64,000 nucleotides of DNA, taken from the NCBI RefSeq assembly GCF_035917415.1, contig NZ_CP109073.1, positions 310,001 to 374,000 of the forward strand, given 5' to 3'. The notes beneath the pieces are model-generated. The model had not been told where the DNA came from. It ran no database searches and was given only the letters and a program-made list of their open reading frames with translations. Positions 37,686 through 46,865 of the stretch are shown piece by piece (the first letter of the stretch is position 1; each line of letters begins with the position of its first letter). This DNA comes from Streptomyces sp. NBC_01803 (GTDB lineage Bacteria > Actinomycetota > Actinomycetes > Streptomycetales > Streptomycetaceae). Position numbers and translations under genes: made by a program.

Positions 37686-38609
37686 TCAGGCACGGGCCCG
37701 GCGGAGTCGTTCGTCGACCTCGGTGGCCAGGTGGGTACATTCGGGCCCGTTGGCCTCCTTCGCCGACTCCTTCTTCGCGTTGAACACCAGAACCCACAGT
37801 CCCGCCGCCCACGCCACCTCGCGCTCCTCCCGCGTCCATGCCTGGCCCCGGGCGCGTTCGTAGGCGTCCAGGAACCGCTCGCTCGCCGGGAGCGGGGTGG
37901 TCTCGCCGGGTGCGCCCGTGGTCCCGAAGACGGCCGCCGCCTGACCCGCCAGAGCGGCCTCGGGGCGGGCGACCGCGCTGTCCCAGTCGTGCACCGCGTG
38001 GAGCTCGCGCCCGCTCCATCGGGTGTTCTGCGACTCGAAGTCGCCGTGCCCGACGACATCCGGAAGGTCGCTGTCCGCGAGTCGGGCGCGTACCCGCCGC
38101 GCGGTCCGGGCCAGCCAGGCGGGTTCGGGCAGATCGTTGAGATCGATGTCCATGTCGTCGGGCCACGGCCAGGGCCGGGAGTCGTCGTGGTCCCATCCGA
38201 TCCAGGGGGGTGCCGGCGCGAGAGTGTCGACGGCGGTGACGGCGGGCGCTGCCGCCACGAGCCGGGCCAGGGCGGCGGCGAACAGCTCGGGCGCGTCGGG
38301 ATGGTCGGCGAGCAGGGTCCCGCCGGGCACGAGTTCCTCCGCCGTCGCCTCCAGGTCATTGAGCCCTGTCGGCCGCACGAGGGGACGCGGACAGGGAAAC
38401 CCCGCCGAGTACAGGTGCTGCTGGACCTGGAAGCAGCCCCGCAGCCGCTGGGCCGCCGGCCGGGCCTTGACGACGACCCGTCTGCCGTCGGCCAGGCGCA
38501 GACCGACGGCCGCGGACAGGTGCACGTGTGCGAAGAGCTGTTCGGCGGCCGGGGAGCCGAGGTGCTGTTCGCACCAGCGGGACAGGTCATGCGAGGACGG
38601 TGTCTGCAC
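37686..38609 (-). CDS. Aminoglycoside phosphotransferase (APH)-fold protein
   Basis: 307 aa from ATG 38609. The APH/choline-kinase catalytic loop is [14 protein letters not shown] (about residues 188-201) and the metal-binding Asp follows in VHDWDS. The N-terminal lobe has a lysine in RVVVKARPA that fits the ATP-binding position. Enzymes of this fold phosphorylate small hydroxyl compounds, including antibiotics. It is flanked by relics of threonine aldolase and a dioxygenase, so it could be a surviving resistance or tailoring gene of a decayed cluster. The substrate is unknown. Confidence 0.85.
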   Translation of the reverse strand: MQTPSSHDLSRWCEQHLGSPAAEQLFAHVHLSAAVGLRLADGRRVVVKARPAAQRLRGCFQVQQHLYSAGFPCPRPLVRPTGLNDLEATAEELVPGGTLLADHPDAPELFAAALARLVAAAPAVTAVDTLAPAPPWIGWDHDDSRPWPWPDDMDIDLNDLPEPAWLARTARRVRARLADSDLPDVVGHGDFESQNTRWSGRELHAVHDWDSAVARPEAALAGQAAAVFGTTGAPGETTPLPASERFLDAYERARGQAWTREEREVAWAAGLWVLVFNAKKESAKEANGPECTHLATEVDERLRRARA

Positions 38610-38717
38610 GGCGGTTTCCTTCTCTCGCGGTGGGTGGAGGGGGAGTCACGGCGCCGGGCTCAGCGCCCGACGACGGGGTCGGCGGCGGACGAGCGCGGCG
38701 TTCGCCACCGGCGCGGA

Positions 38718-38975
<258 letters not shown>

Positions 38976-38991
38976 ACGCGAGCCCCGCCCG

Positions 38992-40401
38992 TCACAGCGC
39001 TCGCGCCAGCCGCCGCAGCAGGCCGCGCCAGGGGGTGTCGGAGAACGCGTCGCGCACCAGTGCGCGGTTCCTCTCCAGGCCGGCCGCGACCGCGTGCCCG
39101 GTCCGGTGGGGGCCGATCACCTCCAGGAACTCCGCCGCCGCTGCCCGGATGCCGTCCCGAGTGAGCCCGACGTGGATGCTGGAGAAGTGCTCGCCGTAGA
39201 TGCCGCGGAAGACCTCGTAGGCGGTGACCGCGACCGGCAGCCCGGCGATGGCGGCCAGTCCGGGGGCCAGTCCCACGGTCTCCACGTCGGTCACGCCGGG
39301 GGTGAACACCACCCCGCCGGCGGAGGCTTGGGCGAGGCGCAGCAGATCGACCTCATCGAGCTGCCAGCCGCGGTGCGGGTCCTCGAAGCTGGCCAGTGGC
39401 ACGCCGTCCAAAAAGATCACATCGCCGTCCATCCCCAGGTGCCGCGCACGGGCCATGACCTCGGCGGCATAGAGCGGGTCCTCGGTCAGGCTGCCGAACA
39501 CCAGCAGATACGGTACGGCCGTGCTCCGGGCGGTGGCCAGGGACTTCATGGCGGCCGTCAGCTCGATCGCCACCTCGACGCCCTTGACGCCGAAGACCCG
39601 GACCGGGGCGAGCAGGATGGGCCGGCCCCCCACCAGGCCGTGCTGACGGGCCAAGGCGTGATGCCGCTTTCCCAGCGGGCCATCGGGGACGCGGGGCAGG
39701 ATGTTGGGGACGATGTCGGGAGTCAGCCCGGTCGGGTAGGAGCGGGCCTCCCGGGCCAGCGACTCGGAGACGACGGCCCAGCGCGTGAACGCGTTGGGCC
39801 GCGGTACCGGCGTGCACCGGTTCGGCTGTTCGGGGTACAAGCGGGCGCCGGAGGCTTCGTCATGGATGGCGCAGCTGCCGAAGAGGTCGTGATCCCAGAA
39901 CAGGACTCCGCCGGGCCTGGTCGCGTAGTACTCGGCTGCCGCGCGGTGCAGGGCGAGGGTCACCGGGACCGCGTCCGACAGCGTCATGTTGAGGGCGAAC
40001 ACCCAGTCGACACGGTGCTTTTCCAGCCAGCCGAGGAAGCCTCGCCGGTATGGCTCGCAGACCGCCTCGATCCGGTCTTCCAGCGAGGTCCGGCCGACCG
40101 GTGTGAGCTCGTCGTGACGCGCCACATCCGCGCGTATCCGCGACAGTTCCCGCTCCCGCGCGGTCCAGTCGATGTCCACCGACGAACCGGTGTTCTCGAC
40201 GACCAGCCAGTCGGGCGCGTAGGCCCGGGCGGGGCCGTGCGGAAAGAAACCCGGCTTGTCCGGGCGCCAGGTGAAGCCCAGATCGGCCGGCACCGTGTCC
40301 TCGACCAGGCCCATCTCGCGACCCAGATCCCTGACGTTCCGGAAGATGGTCAGCAGCCCGGAGACGGGCAGTCCATCACCTGAGATCAACCCGACGCGCA
40401 C
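38992..40401 (-). CDS. GT-B glycosyltransferase
   Basis: 469 aa. The N-terminal half has a MRVGLISGDGLPVSGLLTI opening and the C-terminal half a nucleotide-sugar pocket (PILLAPVRVFGVKGVEVAIE, VVFTPGVTDVETVGLAPGLA), typical of GT4-like retaining enzymes, with the E-x7-E region around VETVGLAPGLAAIAGLP. No membrane helices. It starts 56 bases after the stop of the radical SAM gene upstream, so the two are probably one transcript. Acceptor unknown; pairing with a radical SAM enzyme suggests a natural product or modified cell-surface sugar. Confidence 0.82.
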   Translation of the reverse strand: MRVGLISGDGLPVSGLLTIFRNVRDLGREMGLVEDTVPADLGFTWRPDKPGFFPHGPARAYAPDWLVVENTGSSVDIDWTARERELSRIRADVARHDELTPVGRTSLEDRIEAVCEPYRRGFLGWLEKHRVDWVFALNMTLSDAVPVTLALHRAAAEYYATRPGGVLFWDHDLFGSCAIHDEASGARLYPEQPNRCTPVPRPNAFTRWAVVSESLAREARSYPTGLTPDIVPNILPRVPDGPLGKRHHALARQHGLVGGRPILLAPVRVFGVKGVEVAIELTAAMKSLATARSTAVPYLLVFGSLTEDPLYAAEVMARARHLGMDGDVIFLDGVPLASFEDPHRGWQLDEVDLLRLAQASAGGVVFTPGVTDVETVGLAPGLAAIAGLPVAVTAYEVFRGIYGEHFSSIHVGLTRDGIRAAAAEFLEVIGPHRTGHAVAAGLERNRALVRDAFSDTPWRGLLRRLARAL

Positions 40402-40457
40402 GATGTGTTCCTCTCACTGGGGGTGCTCTCCCCTGACATGGCGGCGATGGCTGCCGG

Positions 40458-41936
40458 TCACCGGATCTCGGCGTTCATGATCGCTTCCACGAGGGTCATT
40501 CCCACGGGCGTGAGCGCGACGGTCCGCGCGGCGGTGTCCACGGTGACCAGACCCCGGTCCGCGAGTGCCCGGAGGGCCGGGCTCCACCGTGCCCCGAACA
40601 GGGAACTGCCGGGAAAACGCGCCTGGTGAATGTCGTCGCGCAGCGGCTGGCAGGTGGACAGCGCCATGCGGACCGCGCGCACCTCGCGCTCGTTGGGGCT
40701 GATGGAGGTGACGGTCTCCAGGGGGATGCGGCCCGCGGCGATGGCCTCCTGGTACCGGCGCGGGTCGCTGACCACGTTCGCCTCCGACAGGCTGCTCCAG
40801 GTGTAGCCGCCCAGTCCGATCCCGACCTGCGGGTACTGCCGTTCCTGGTCCAGGTTCAGCGAGCGCCAGTGCTGCGGGCCCGCGTCGTCGTGGGGGAAGT
40901 AGGTGGTGGGATGTTCGGAGTACCCCGCCTGGTGGAGCCGGCTGACCGCTGCCTCGCGCATCTGGTACTGCTCGCCCAGCGAGGGCCAGCGATGCCCGGA
41001 TTCGGCGATGCGCCGGCGCACCTGGGCACTCTCCCAGGGCGTGGGCGCGACGTGCCCGATGGCCGAGGTGACCTCGCCGAAAGACCGCAGATGCAGCTTG
41101 ATGGCCACGATCGTGTCGAACCCGAGGTCGATCATCCGGTGGATGTCCGACAGGAAGGAGGGGACGTCCTGGCCGGGCAGGCCGTACACCAGATCGCCGT
41201 CGACGCGGGCGAATCCGTGTTCCCGGGCGTGGCGGAGAGCTTTTTCCGCCTCCGTTCCCGTGTGGCGGCGGTTCGCGAGTTCGAGCAGCCGGTCGTCGAA
41301 GGACTGGATGCCGTAGGTGAGGTTGGCGAAACCCATACCGCGTAGTCGGGCCACCATGTCCGGTGTCAGCGTGTCGGGACTTCCCTCGGCTCGCAGCGAC
41401 GTCTGTGGCGTGAAGTTGAAGTTCGTGGTGTAGAAGTCCATGAGCCGCTCGATCTGCGAAGCGGCGATCGCCGTGGGTGTGCCCCCGAAAAGGCAGAATT
41501 CCCCGACCGGAGCGGATGCCAGTGACGGTACCGCCTCCAGCCACAGACGCGCTTCGGCGATATTCGCGTCGACCCAGCGCCTGCCCGCCTCGGCGGATCG
41601 TTCCTCATCGGCGCTGAGCACCATAATGGGGAATTGGCAGAAGTGGCACCGGTAGCGGCACAAGGGCACCAGGGTCCACAGATGGTAGCTCGGCGTCGAC
41701 GCCAGTTCCTCGTCCAGCTCGGCGAAGAAATCCCGCGGAGGGTGGCCGGCCCGGTCTCCCGGAAAAACATGGGTGAAAGCCTCTGAGAAGACGTAACCCA
41801 GCAGTTTCTCATTGGCCGGATCGCGCAGGATCTCCGCCGCGGCGCTGCGGGGGAATCGTGAGTCGTGTGCCGCCAGGCTTTCCAGAGCGGCGGCGCGGGA
41901 ATATAACGCGCTGGGCATGAAATGCATGTCGGACAA
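40458..41936 (-). CDS. HemN-like radical SAM enzyme
   Basis: 492 aa from TTG 41936, chosen because GAGGGAG lies at good spacing; ATG 41927 is the next option. The cluster motif is CxxxCxxC in CRYRCHFCQF (about residue 95), followed by FGGTPTAI, the GIQSFDD segment and DLVYGLPGQD, all HemN/HemW hallmarks. A HemN-type C-terminal domain follows. Biosynthesis-cluster HemN-like enzymes include methyltransferases and cyclopropanases, while others are coproporphyrinogen dehydrogenases or haem chaperones. The glycosyltransferase partner and relic-rich setting argue for a specialised role rather than haem synthesis, but this is inference. Confidence 0.85.
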   Translation of the reverse strand: MSDMHFMPSALYSRAAALESLAAHDSRFPRSAAAEILRDPANEKLLGYVFSEAFTHVFPGDRAGHPPRDFFAELDEELASTPSYHLWTLVPLCRYRCHFCQFPIMVLSADEERSAEAGRRWVDANIAEARLWLEAVPSLASAPVGEFCLFGGTPTAIAASQIERLMDFYTTNFNFTPQTSLRAEGSPDTLTPDMVARLRGMGFANLTYGIQSFDDRLLELANRRHTGTEAEKALRHAREHGFARVDGDLVYGLPGQDVPSFLSDIHRMIDLGFDTIVAIKLHLRSFGEVTSAIGHVAPTPWESAQVRRRIAESGHRWPSLGEQYQMREAAVSRLHQAGYSEHPTTYFPHDDAGPQHWRSLNLDQERQYPQVGIGLGGYTWSSLSEANVVSDPRRYQEAIAAGRIPLETVTSISPNEREVRAVRMALSTCQPLRDDIHQARFPGSSLFGARWSPALRALADRGLVTVDTAARTVALTPVGMTLVEAIMNAEIR

Positions 41937-42228
41937 GGCCGCTCCCTCGCGGTAGGTCGACGTGCCGGAAGGGCCGCCGCGGCCACGACTCGCCGGTCGC
42001 GACACTCCGCCCCATTTTCTCGGCGGCCCGCGATCCATTTAGGCATGCTTACTTTTGGTCGTCAAGGAAGCAAACGAGGTCCGGTCCCGGGGGCTGCCCG
42101 CAGGCGTCGTGGCGTCGGCCACCCGGCTACTGCCGTGCCGCGGGAGGAGGTTGGCGCCTCGTCACGTGCGGTGCTCACATAGCCGAGCCGCACCATCGAC
42201 GCGGGTCGAGCAGGTATTCCTTCAGAGC
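41937..42228. promoter_or_regulatory. Upstream region of the radical SAM-glycosyltransferase pair
   Basis: About 290 bases without a supported gene. The segment 42,030-42,065 is A/T-rich compared with its surroundings and is the likely promoter area for the minus-strand pair. Confidence 0.35.
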
Positions 42229-42376
42229 CGGGATCATCGGCTGCGGCGACATCTTCGCGCGCCACGTCCGCGGCATGCGGCGCTTCAGCCATCTGCGTGC
42301 GGGGCGCTGCGCCGACCTGGACACCGACCGTGCCAGCGGGAGGTACGGCACCGCGCCGGACTCGGCGGGGAGCCAA
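42229..42376 (+). pseudogene. N-terminal relic of a Gfo/Idh/MocA-family oxidoreductase
   Basis: The plus-strand frame reads GIIGCGDIFARHVRGMRRFS, then HLRAGRCADLDTDRASG, the Rossmann N-terminus of Gfo/Idh/MocA dehydrogenases (GxGxxG then a conserved Asp). After about 50 codons the similarity stops, so the catalytic domain is gone. Such enzymes often make sugar or amino-sugar precursors, which fits the nearby glycosyltransferase. Confidence 0.6.
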
Positions 42377-42409
42377 CCGCTACCTCCGGGTCGGCGGTGA
42401 CGGCGGGAC

Positions 42410-44311
42410 TCAGCCGAGAAGTTGCCACAACTGGAGGGTGGCGTCGGCGGCGGAGGCGGCGAGGAGTGTTCCGTCCGGGCTGAACGCCACCGAGGTGACC
42501 GAGGTGGGGTGGTCGATCCTCAGCAGTTCCTCGCCGGTCAGGGCCGACAGGATCCGTGCCGTGCCGTCCGATCCGGCGGTGGCCAGCATGTCGCGCGGGC
42601 CGTAGGCCAGGCTCAGCACCCCCCTGAGCGTGTCCAGTCCGAGGAGCCGCCCGCCGGTCCGCGTGTTCCAGAGGTGGACCCGTCCGCCGCCGCGTAGCGA
42701 GGAGAGGCGTACGGTCGCCAGGGTGGACCCGTCCGGGCCGAAGCTCAGGTCCGGGATCGCCACCGCCCGCGAGATCCTGATCCTGAGTATCTGCGCCGGG
42801 TGGTCGCCGGTCACGTCGTAGACGCGGACCTTGTTGCCGTCGCCGATCGCCAGCCGCGTCCCGTCCGGGCTGAACGCGGGGGTGCCCCGCCAGAAGCCCC
42901 TGGGCTGGTCCGACCGCCGGATCGTCTCGCTGTAGGGGTATCCGGTCTCGGGGTCGCGCAGCCGGACGACGCGGTCGGCGTCCGCGGTGGCCAGCAGCCT
43001 GCCATCCGGGCTGAACACGGGCGCACCCACCGTCGCCCGCTGGGCGACGCGCCGCAGCTCCCGGCCGTCGGCGATGTCGAAGAAGCGCAGGGTCCGGTCC
43101 CGGCCGGCCACCGCCAGGTGTTGCCCGTCGGGGTGGAAGGCCGCCGTGGCCTGGTCGGCGACCGCGCTGTCCGGGGGCCCGAGGAGCTGCTCCCGGCCCG
43201 TCAGGTCCGTGACGCGCAGGGGGCCGTCGTCGCCGGTGAGGAGCAGTTGGGTGCCGCTCGGGGAGAAGGCGACCTTGACCGGCCTGCCGACGGGGAACGT
43301 CCTCAGACGCCGGGCGCCCGGCGTTTTCGGCGTTCCGCGGGGCTCGGGCGCGGACGGCAGCCGGGTCCTGGTGTCCGCGTCCGGGTCGGTGCCGTCGTCC
43401 GGGCGGGCCGGACCGCCCAGCAGGGTCGGGGTGTAGCCGGGCACGAGCGGGACCGCGGAGCGCCGTTCCAGTCGTCGCAACTCCTCGGCGACGGCCGCCG
43501 CGGACGTGTACCGCTCCCCGGGGTCCTTCCGCAGCAGCCGGAGCACCACCGCGTCCCATCCGGCCGGCACACCGGTGGAGACGGCGCTGGGCGCGGGCGG
43601 TGTCTCGGTCAGATGCGCCGTGAGGTAGCCGACCGCCTCGGGCGCGGTGAACGGAAGGCGGCCGGTGATCATCTCGTAGAGCACGCAGCCCAGCGCGTAG
43701 AGGTCGCTGCCCGGCTCCGGCCGTCCCCGCGCCTGCTCCGGCGCCATGTACTGCGGGGTGCCGACCATGAACCCGGTCCGGGTCAGCCGGTCCCCGGTGA
43801 CCGACGAGTCCGCCGCTCGCGCGATGCCGAAGTCGAGCACCTTCACCGTTCGCGCCGGACCGGAGCCGGCGACAAGGATGTTGGCGGGTTTGACGTCCCG
43901 GTGCAGGACGCCCGCGGCGTGCGCCTCGGCGAGCGCGTCGCAGATCTGCGCGCCCCAGCGGGCCGCGTCCGGCGGCGCGACGGTGCCCTCGCGGAGCACG
44001 GCGTCCAGGCCCCGGCCGCGCAGCAGTTCCATCACCAGGAACGGCGTGGCGCCCTCCGCCCCCTCGGCCTCGCCCAGATCGTGGACGGTGATGATGTTGG
44101 GGTGCTGGAGACGGGCCGTGATCCGGGCCTCCCGCAGGAAACGGGCCCGGGCCTCACCGCCGCCACTGCCTCCGCCGGCGAGCACCGAGATGAGCTTGAC
44201 CGCGACATCACGCCCGAGCCGCTCGTCATGGGCCTGCCACACCTGCCCCATGCCGCCCTCGCCGAGCTGCCGCACCAGCCGGTACCGGCCCGCCAACACC
44301 TCGTCCGGCAT
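42410..44311 (-). CDS. Ser/Thr protein kinase with C-terminal WD40 beta-propeller
   Basis: 633 aa from ATG 44311 with GAGG upstream. The kinase domain (about residues 9-270) is complete: GEGGMGQVW glycine loop, VAVKLI lysine, HRDVKPANIL catalytic loop, DFGIA, the TPQYMAPEQ APE motif. A proline-rich linker leads to five to six WD40-like blades (FSPSGTQLLL, FHPDGQHLAV, FSPDGRLLAT, FSPDGTRLAI, FSPDGTLLAA). There is no membrane helix, so it is cytoplasmic, unlike PknB. The propeller probably recruits protein partners. Monocistronic between relics and the LysR gene. Confidence 0.93.
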   Translation of the reverse strand: MPDEVLAGRYRLVRQLGEGGMGQVWQAHDERLGRDVAVKLISVLAGGGSGGGEARARFLREARITARLQHPNIITVHDLGEAEGAEGATPFLVMELLRGRGLDAVLREGTVAPPDAARWGAQICDALAEAHAAGVLHRDVKPANILVAGSGPARTVKVLDFGIARAADSSVTGDRLTRTGFMVGTPQYMAPEQARGRPEPGSDLYALGCVLYEMITGRLPFTAPEAVGYLTAHLTETPPAPSAVSTGVPAGWDAVVLRLLRKDPGERYTSAAAVAEELRRLERRSAVPLVPGYTPTLLGGPARPDDGTDPDADTRTRLPSAPEPRGTPKTPGARRLRTFPVGRPVKVAFSPSGTQLLLTGDDGPLRVTDLTGREQLLGPPDSAVADQATAAFHPDGQHLAVAGRDRTLRFFDIADGRELRRVAQRATVGAPVFSPDGRLLATADADRVVRLRDPETGYPYSETIRRSDQPRGFWRGTPAFSPDGTRLAIGDGNKVRVYDVTGDHPAQILRIRISRAVAIPDLSFGPDGSTLATVRLSSLRGGGRVHLWNTRTGGRLLGLDTLRGVLSLAYGPRDMLATAGSDGTARILSALTGEELLRIDHPTSVTSVAFSPDGTLLAASAADATLQLWQLLG

Positions 44312-44485
44312 CACGACATCCTCTACTCGGCACCGACTTGCCCCGGCCCCGCATCCTAGGCCCACACCGCCACGGTCCCGCGTTGCGAGGTGGGGCACGG
44401 GCGACGCGCCCGGCGCCCCGGCGGGTGAACGGGCCCCCTGTCCGCGTCGGCGGGCGCGGGCCGGGGCCGTCCTGCCTCGCGGGGC

Positions 44486-45466
44486 CTACCAGCTCTTGCC
44501 GACGCGCAGGAGGTGGTCGCGGACGAGCGCGACGTGCGGGTTGGCGGGGACGCCGGGCCGCTGGACGAGGAAGCCGGTGTTCAGCGGCGCGTCCGCCGGG
44601 ACGTGCAGCGGAACGAGCGCGCCCGAGGCCAGCTCGGCCAGGCACAGGTAGCGGGGCAGCACGCTGAACCCGGCGCCCGCGACCACCGCCGCCAGTACCC
44701 CGCGCAGGTCGGGCACGGTCACGGCGGCCTGCCGGGTGAGCCGCTGGCCGAAGACGTAGCGCCAGTACCGGCGGGCGATGGGCAGGTCCTCCGCGTACGT
44801 GATCAGCGGTACGGCGTCCAGCGCCGCCGGCCCCTCCTCCGCCACCCGCCGCGGGCCGCCGATCCGCCGCGCCCACACGGGGGCGGCGACCAGGACGAAC
44901 TCCTCGTCCAGCAGCGGCATCGCCTCCAGCGTCCGCCCGCGCGGCCGGGTGCTGGCGATCACCAGGTCGTGCCGGCCGGCACGCAGCTCCGCCAGCAGCG
45001 GATCGGTCAGGCCCAGGGTGATGCGCAGCCGCACGCCGCGCCCGATCAGGTCCGCCAGCTCGGGCAGGACACGCGCGCCCATCAGCTCGGCCGGCCCGGC
45101 CAGGTGCACCGGGGCCACCGGGGCCTCGCCGGGGCCCCGGTCCGCGCCCGCCGCCGTCGCCAGCGCGTCCAGCGGCGGCGCGAGCCGGGCGGCCAGCTCC
45201 TCCGCGTAGGGAGAGGGCGCCACGCCCCGCGGCAGGCGTTCGAACAGCTCGCGCCCGAGCCGCCGCTCCAGCGCGCGGATCTGGGCCGTGACGGTCGGCT
45301 GGGAGAGGCCGAGCAGGTGCGCGGCGGCGGTGAACGACCCGGCCTGGTGCACGGCGACGAAGGTGCGCAGGAGATTGAGGTCGATCAGCCCGTCCGCCGC
45401 CGCGGTCTCCCGCTCGGAGGCGGGACCCGCCGCCGGCGCGGATTCCTCGGGGTGTCGGTGCGGCAC
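44486..45466 (-). CDS. LysR-family transcriptional regulator
   Basis: 326 aa. After an acidic N-terminal extension of about 27 residues the winged helix is clear (LLRTFVAVHQAGSFTAAAHL, LSQPTVTAQIRALERRLG), followed by a full periplasmic-binding-like effector domain. It is divergent from a DJ-1/PfpI gene 284 bases away, with a palindrome in between. The usual LysR pattern is control of its own gene and the divergent target in response to a small inducer. Confidence 0.92.
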   Translation of the reverse strand: MPHRHPEESAPAAGPASERETAAADGLIDLNLLRTFVAVHQAGSFTAAAHLLGLSQPTVTAQIRALERRLGRELFERLPRGVAPSPYAEELAARLAPPLDALATAAGADRGPGEAPVAPVHLAGPAELMGARVLPELADLIGRGVRLRITLGLTDPLLAELRAGRHDLVIASTRPRGRTLEAMPLLDEEFVLVAAPVWARRIGGPRRVAEEGPAALDAVPLITYAEDLPIARRYWRYVFGQRLTRQAAVTVPDLRGVLAAVVAGAGFSVLPRYLCLAELASGALVPLHVPADAPLNTGFLVQRPGVPANPHVALVRDHLLRVGKSW

Positions 45467-45526
45467 GCGGACGACTCTAGGCCCTCCCGGGCGGAAGCGT
45501 ACCCGCCCGGCGCGCGACCGGCCTTC

Positions 45527-45544
45527 CCATCGGGATTCCGATGG
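45527..45544. promoter_or_regulatory. Palindrome, candidate LysR-type operator
   Basis: Perfect seven-base arms CCATCGG and CCGATGG around GATT, 61 bases upstream of the LysR start and in the shared divergent region. The remaining gap also carries an eleven-base tandem duplication (AGACAGCCGAG) near 45,697-45,719. Confidence 0.6.
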
Positions 45545-45750
45545 CAGACATCGTGGACACTATTGGCATCTCTGGGGCAGTCCGTCCTACGGTCAGGGCA
45601 TCGGCACCCTGACGGACCGCGCACACGGGGTCAGGGCGCACAGCCCGGAGACACCGTGCGGCGGCCGGTCGGTCCCCCGAGGGGGACCGACCGCCGGGAG
45701 ACAGCCGAGAGACAGCCGAGAAACCCCCCGAGAGACGCGGAGCACCGCAC

Positions 45751-46446
45751 ATGTCGAAGATCCTGTTCGTGATGACCGGCGTGGACCACTGGACGCTGAC
45801 GGACGGAACCAAGCACTCCACCGGCTTCTGGGCCGAGGAGGCCGTCGTTCCCTACCAGGCGTTCACCGCCGCCGGCCACGAGATCACCGTCGCCACCCCG
45901 GGCGGTGTCGTCCCGACCGTGGACCGCGCCAGCCTCGCGCCGGAGGTCAACGGCGGCCCCGAGAAGGCCGCCGAGATGGCCGCGGCCACGGCGGCGATCC
46001 CCGAGCTGAAGCGCCCGGTCAGACTGGAAGACGTCGAGGTGGCGGACTACGACGCCGTCTTCTACCCCGGCGGCCACGCCCCGATGGAGGATCTGTCGGC
46101 CAGCGCCGACTCCGGGCGGCTGCTGGTCCGCGCGCTGGACACCGGCACGCCCCTGGCCGTGGTCTGCCACGGGCCGGCCGCCCTGCTGGCCGCCACCCGC
46201 GAGGACGGCACCAACGCGTTCGCCGGCTACCGGCTGACCGGCTTCACCAACGTGGAGGAGACCCAGGCGGGGCTGGCCGACAAGGCGCCCTGGCTGCTCC
46301 AGGACCGGCTGGTCGAGGCCGGGGTCGACTTCGCCGAGGGTGAGCCGTGGGCCCCGCACGTGGTCACCGACCGCACCCTCGTCACCGGCCAGAACCCGGC
46401 CTCCTCCGCGCCGCTGGCCGACGAGCTGCTGCGAAGGCTGGCCTGA
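45751..46446 (+). CDS. DJ-1/PfpI-family protein
   Basis: 231 aa, full length. The nucleophilic Cys sits in AVVCHGPAALLA (about residue 140), preceded by the conserved Glu in FWAEEA and the YPGGHAPMEDL loop. Family members act as glyoxalase III, chaperone-like deglycases or amidases in the cytoplasm. It is divergent from a LysR regulator, suggesting induction by a reactive compound. The exact activity cannot be told from sequence. Confidence 0.9.
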   Translation: MSKILFVMTGVDHWTLTDGTKHSTGFWAEEAVVPYQAFTAAGHEITVATPGGVVPTVDRASLAPEVNGGPEKAAEMAAATAAIPELKRPVRLEDVEVADYDAVFYPGGHAPMEDLSASADSGRLLVRALDTGTPLAVVCHGPAALLAATREDGTNAFAGYRLTGFTNVEETQAGLADKAPWLLQDRLVEAGVDFAEGEPWAPHVVTDRTLVTGQNPASSAPLADELLRRLA

Positions 46447-46865
46447 CGCCATGGCCACCGCCCGGCTCGACGAGGTGCTGGACGCCGCCTCCACCAGGCG
46501 GCGGGCGCCCGGCGCCGCCGCGCCTCGCCGTCGGCGAAGCGAACCGCGCCCGGCCGGGCGTGCCGGGCCGGGCGCGGGCAATGGACGGTCACTGGTGCGG
46601 GTCGGCAGGAGGCCCGCGTCGGCCGCCCGGCAGCCTCACCACGAAGCAGCGTCAGGTATGCCAGGGCCGTTGCGGTCCGCGGGACGATCACGCGCCCGCG
46701 GATCACGCGCCTCACGGTCAGCCGTCCCGACCTTGTCGACCGGGATGAGCGAGCCATTCGTAGCGTTGACTCACCCAGGGCGCTGGGTGTGGCTTTCAGT
46801 CGTCCGCCGTGTCTGTGGCTTCCCACGATTCGCCGCCCGGCGCCCCACGACGACTCGGCCGCTCA
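46447..46865. other. Intergenic stretch with a G/C hairpin
   Basis: 419 bases between convergent genes. Apart from the hairpin at 46544-46577 I see no supported gene. Confidence 0.4.
46544..46577. terminator. Candidate transcription terminator hairpin
   Basis: Perfect twelve-base arms (46544-46555, CCGCGCCCGGCC, and 46566-46577) with a ten-base loop, about 100 bases past the DJ-1 gene in a convergent gap. Confidence 0.5.

Noticed and set aside
40458..41936. Assignment of the radical SAM gene as haem biosynthesis hemN/hemW
   Set aside because: The family match is real but the glycosyltransferase partner and absence of haem genes make a housekeeping label unsafe.
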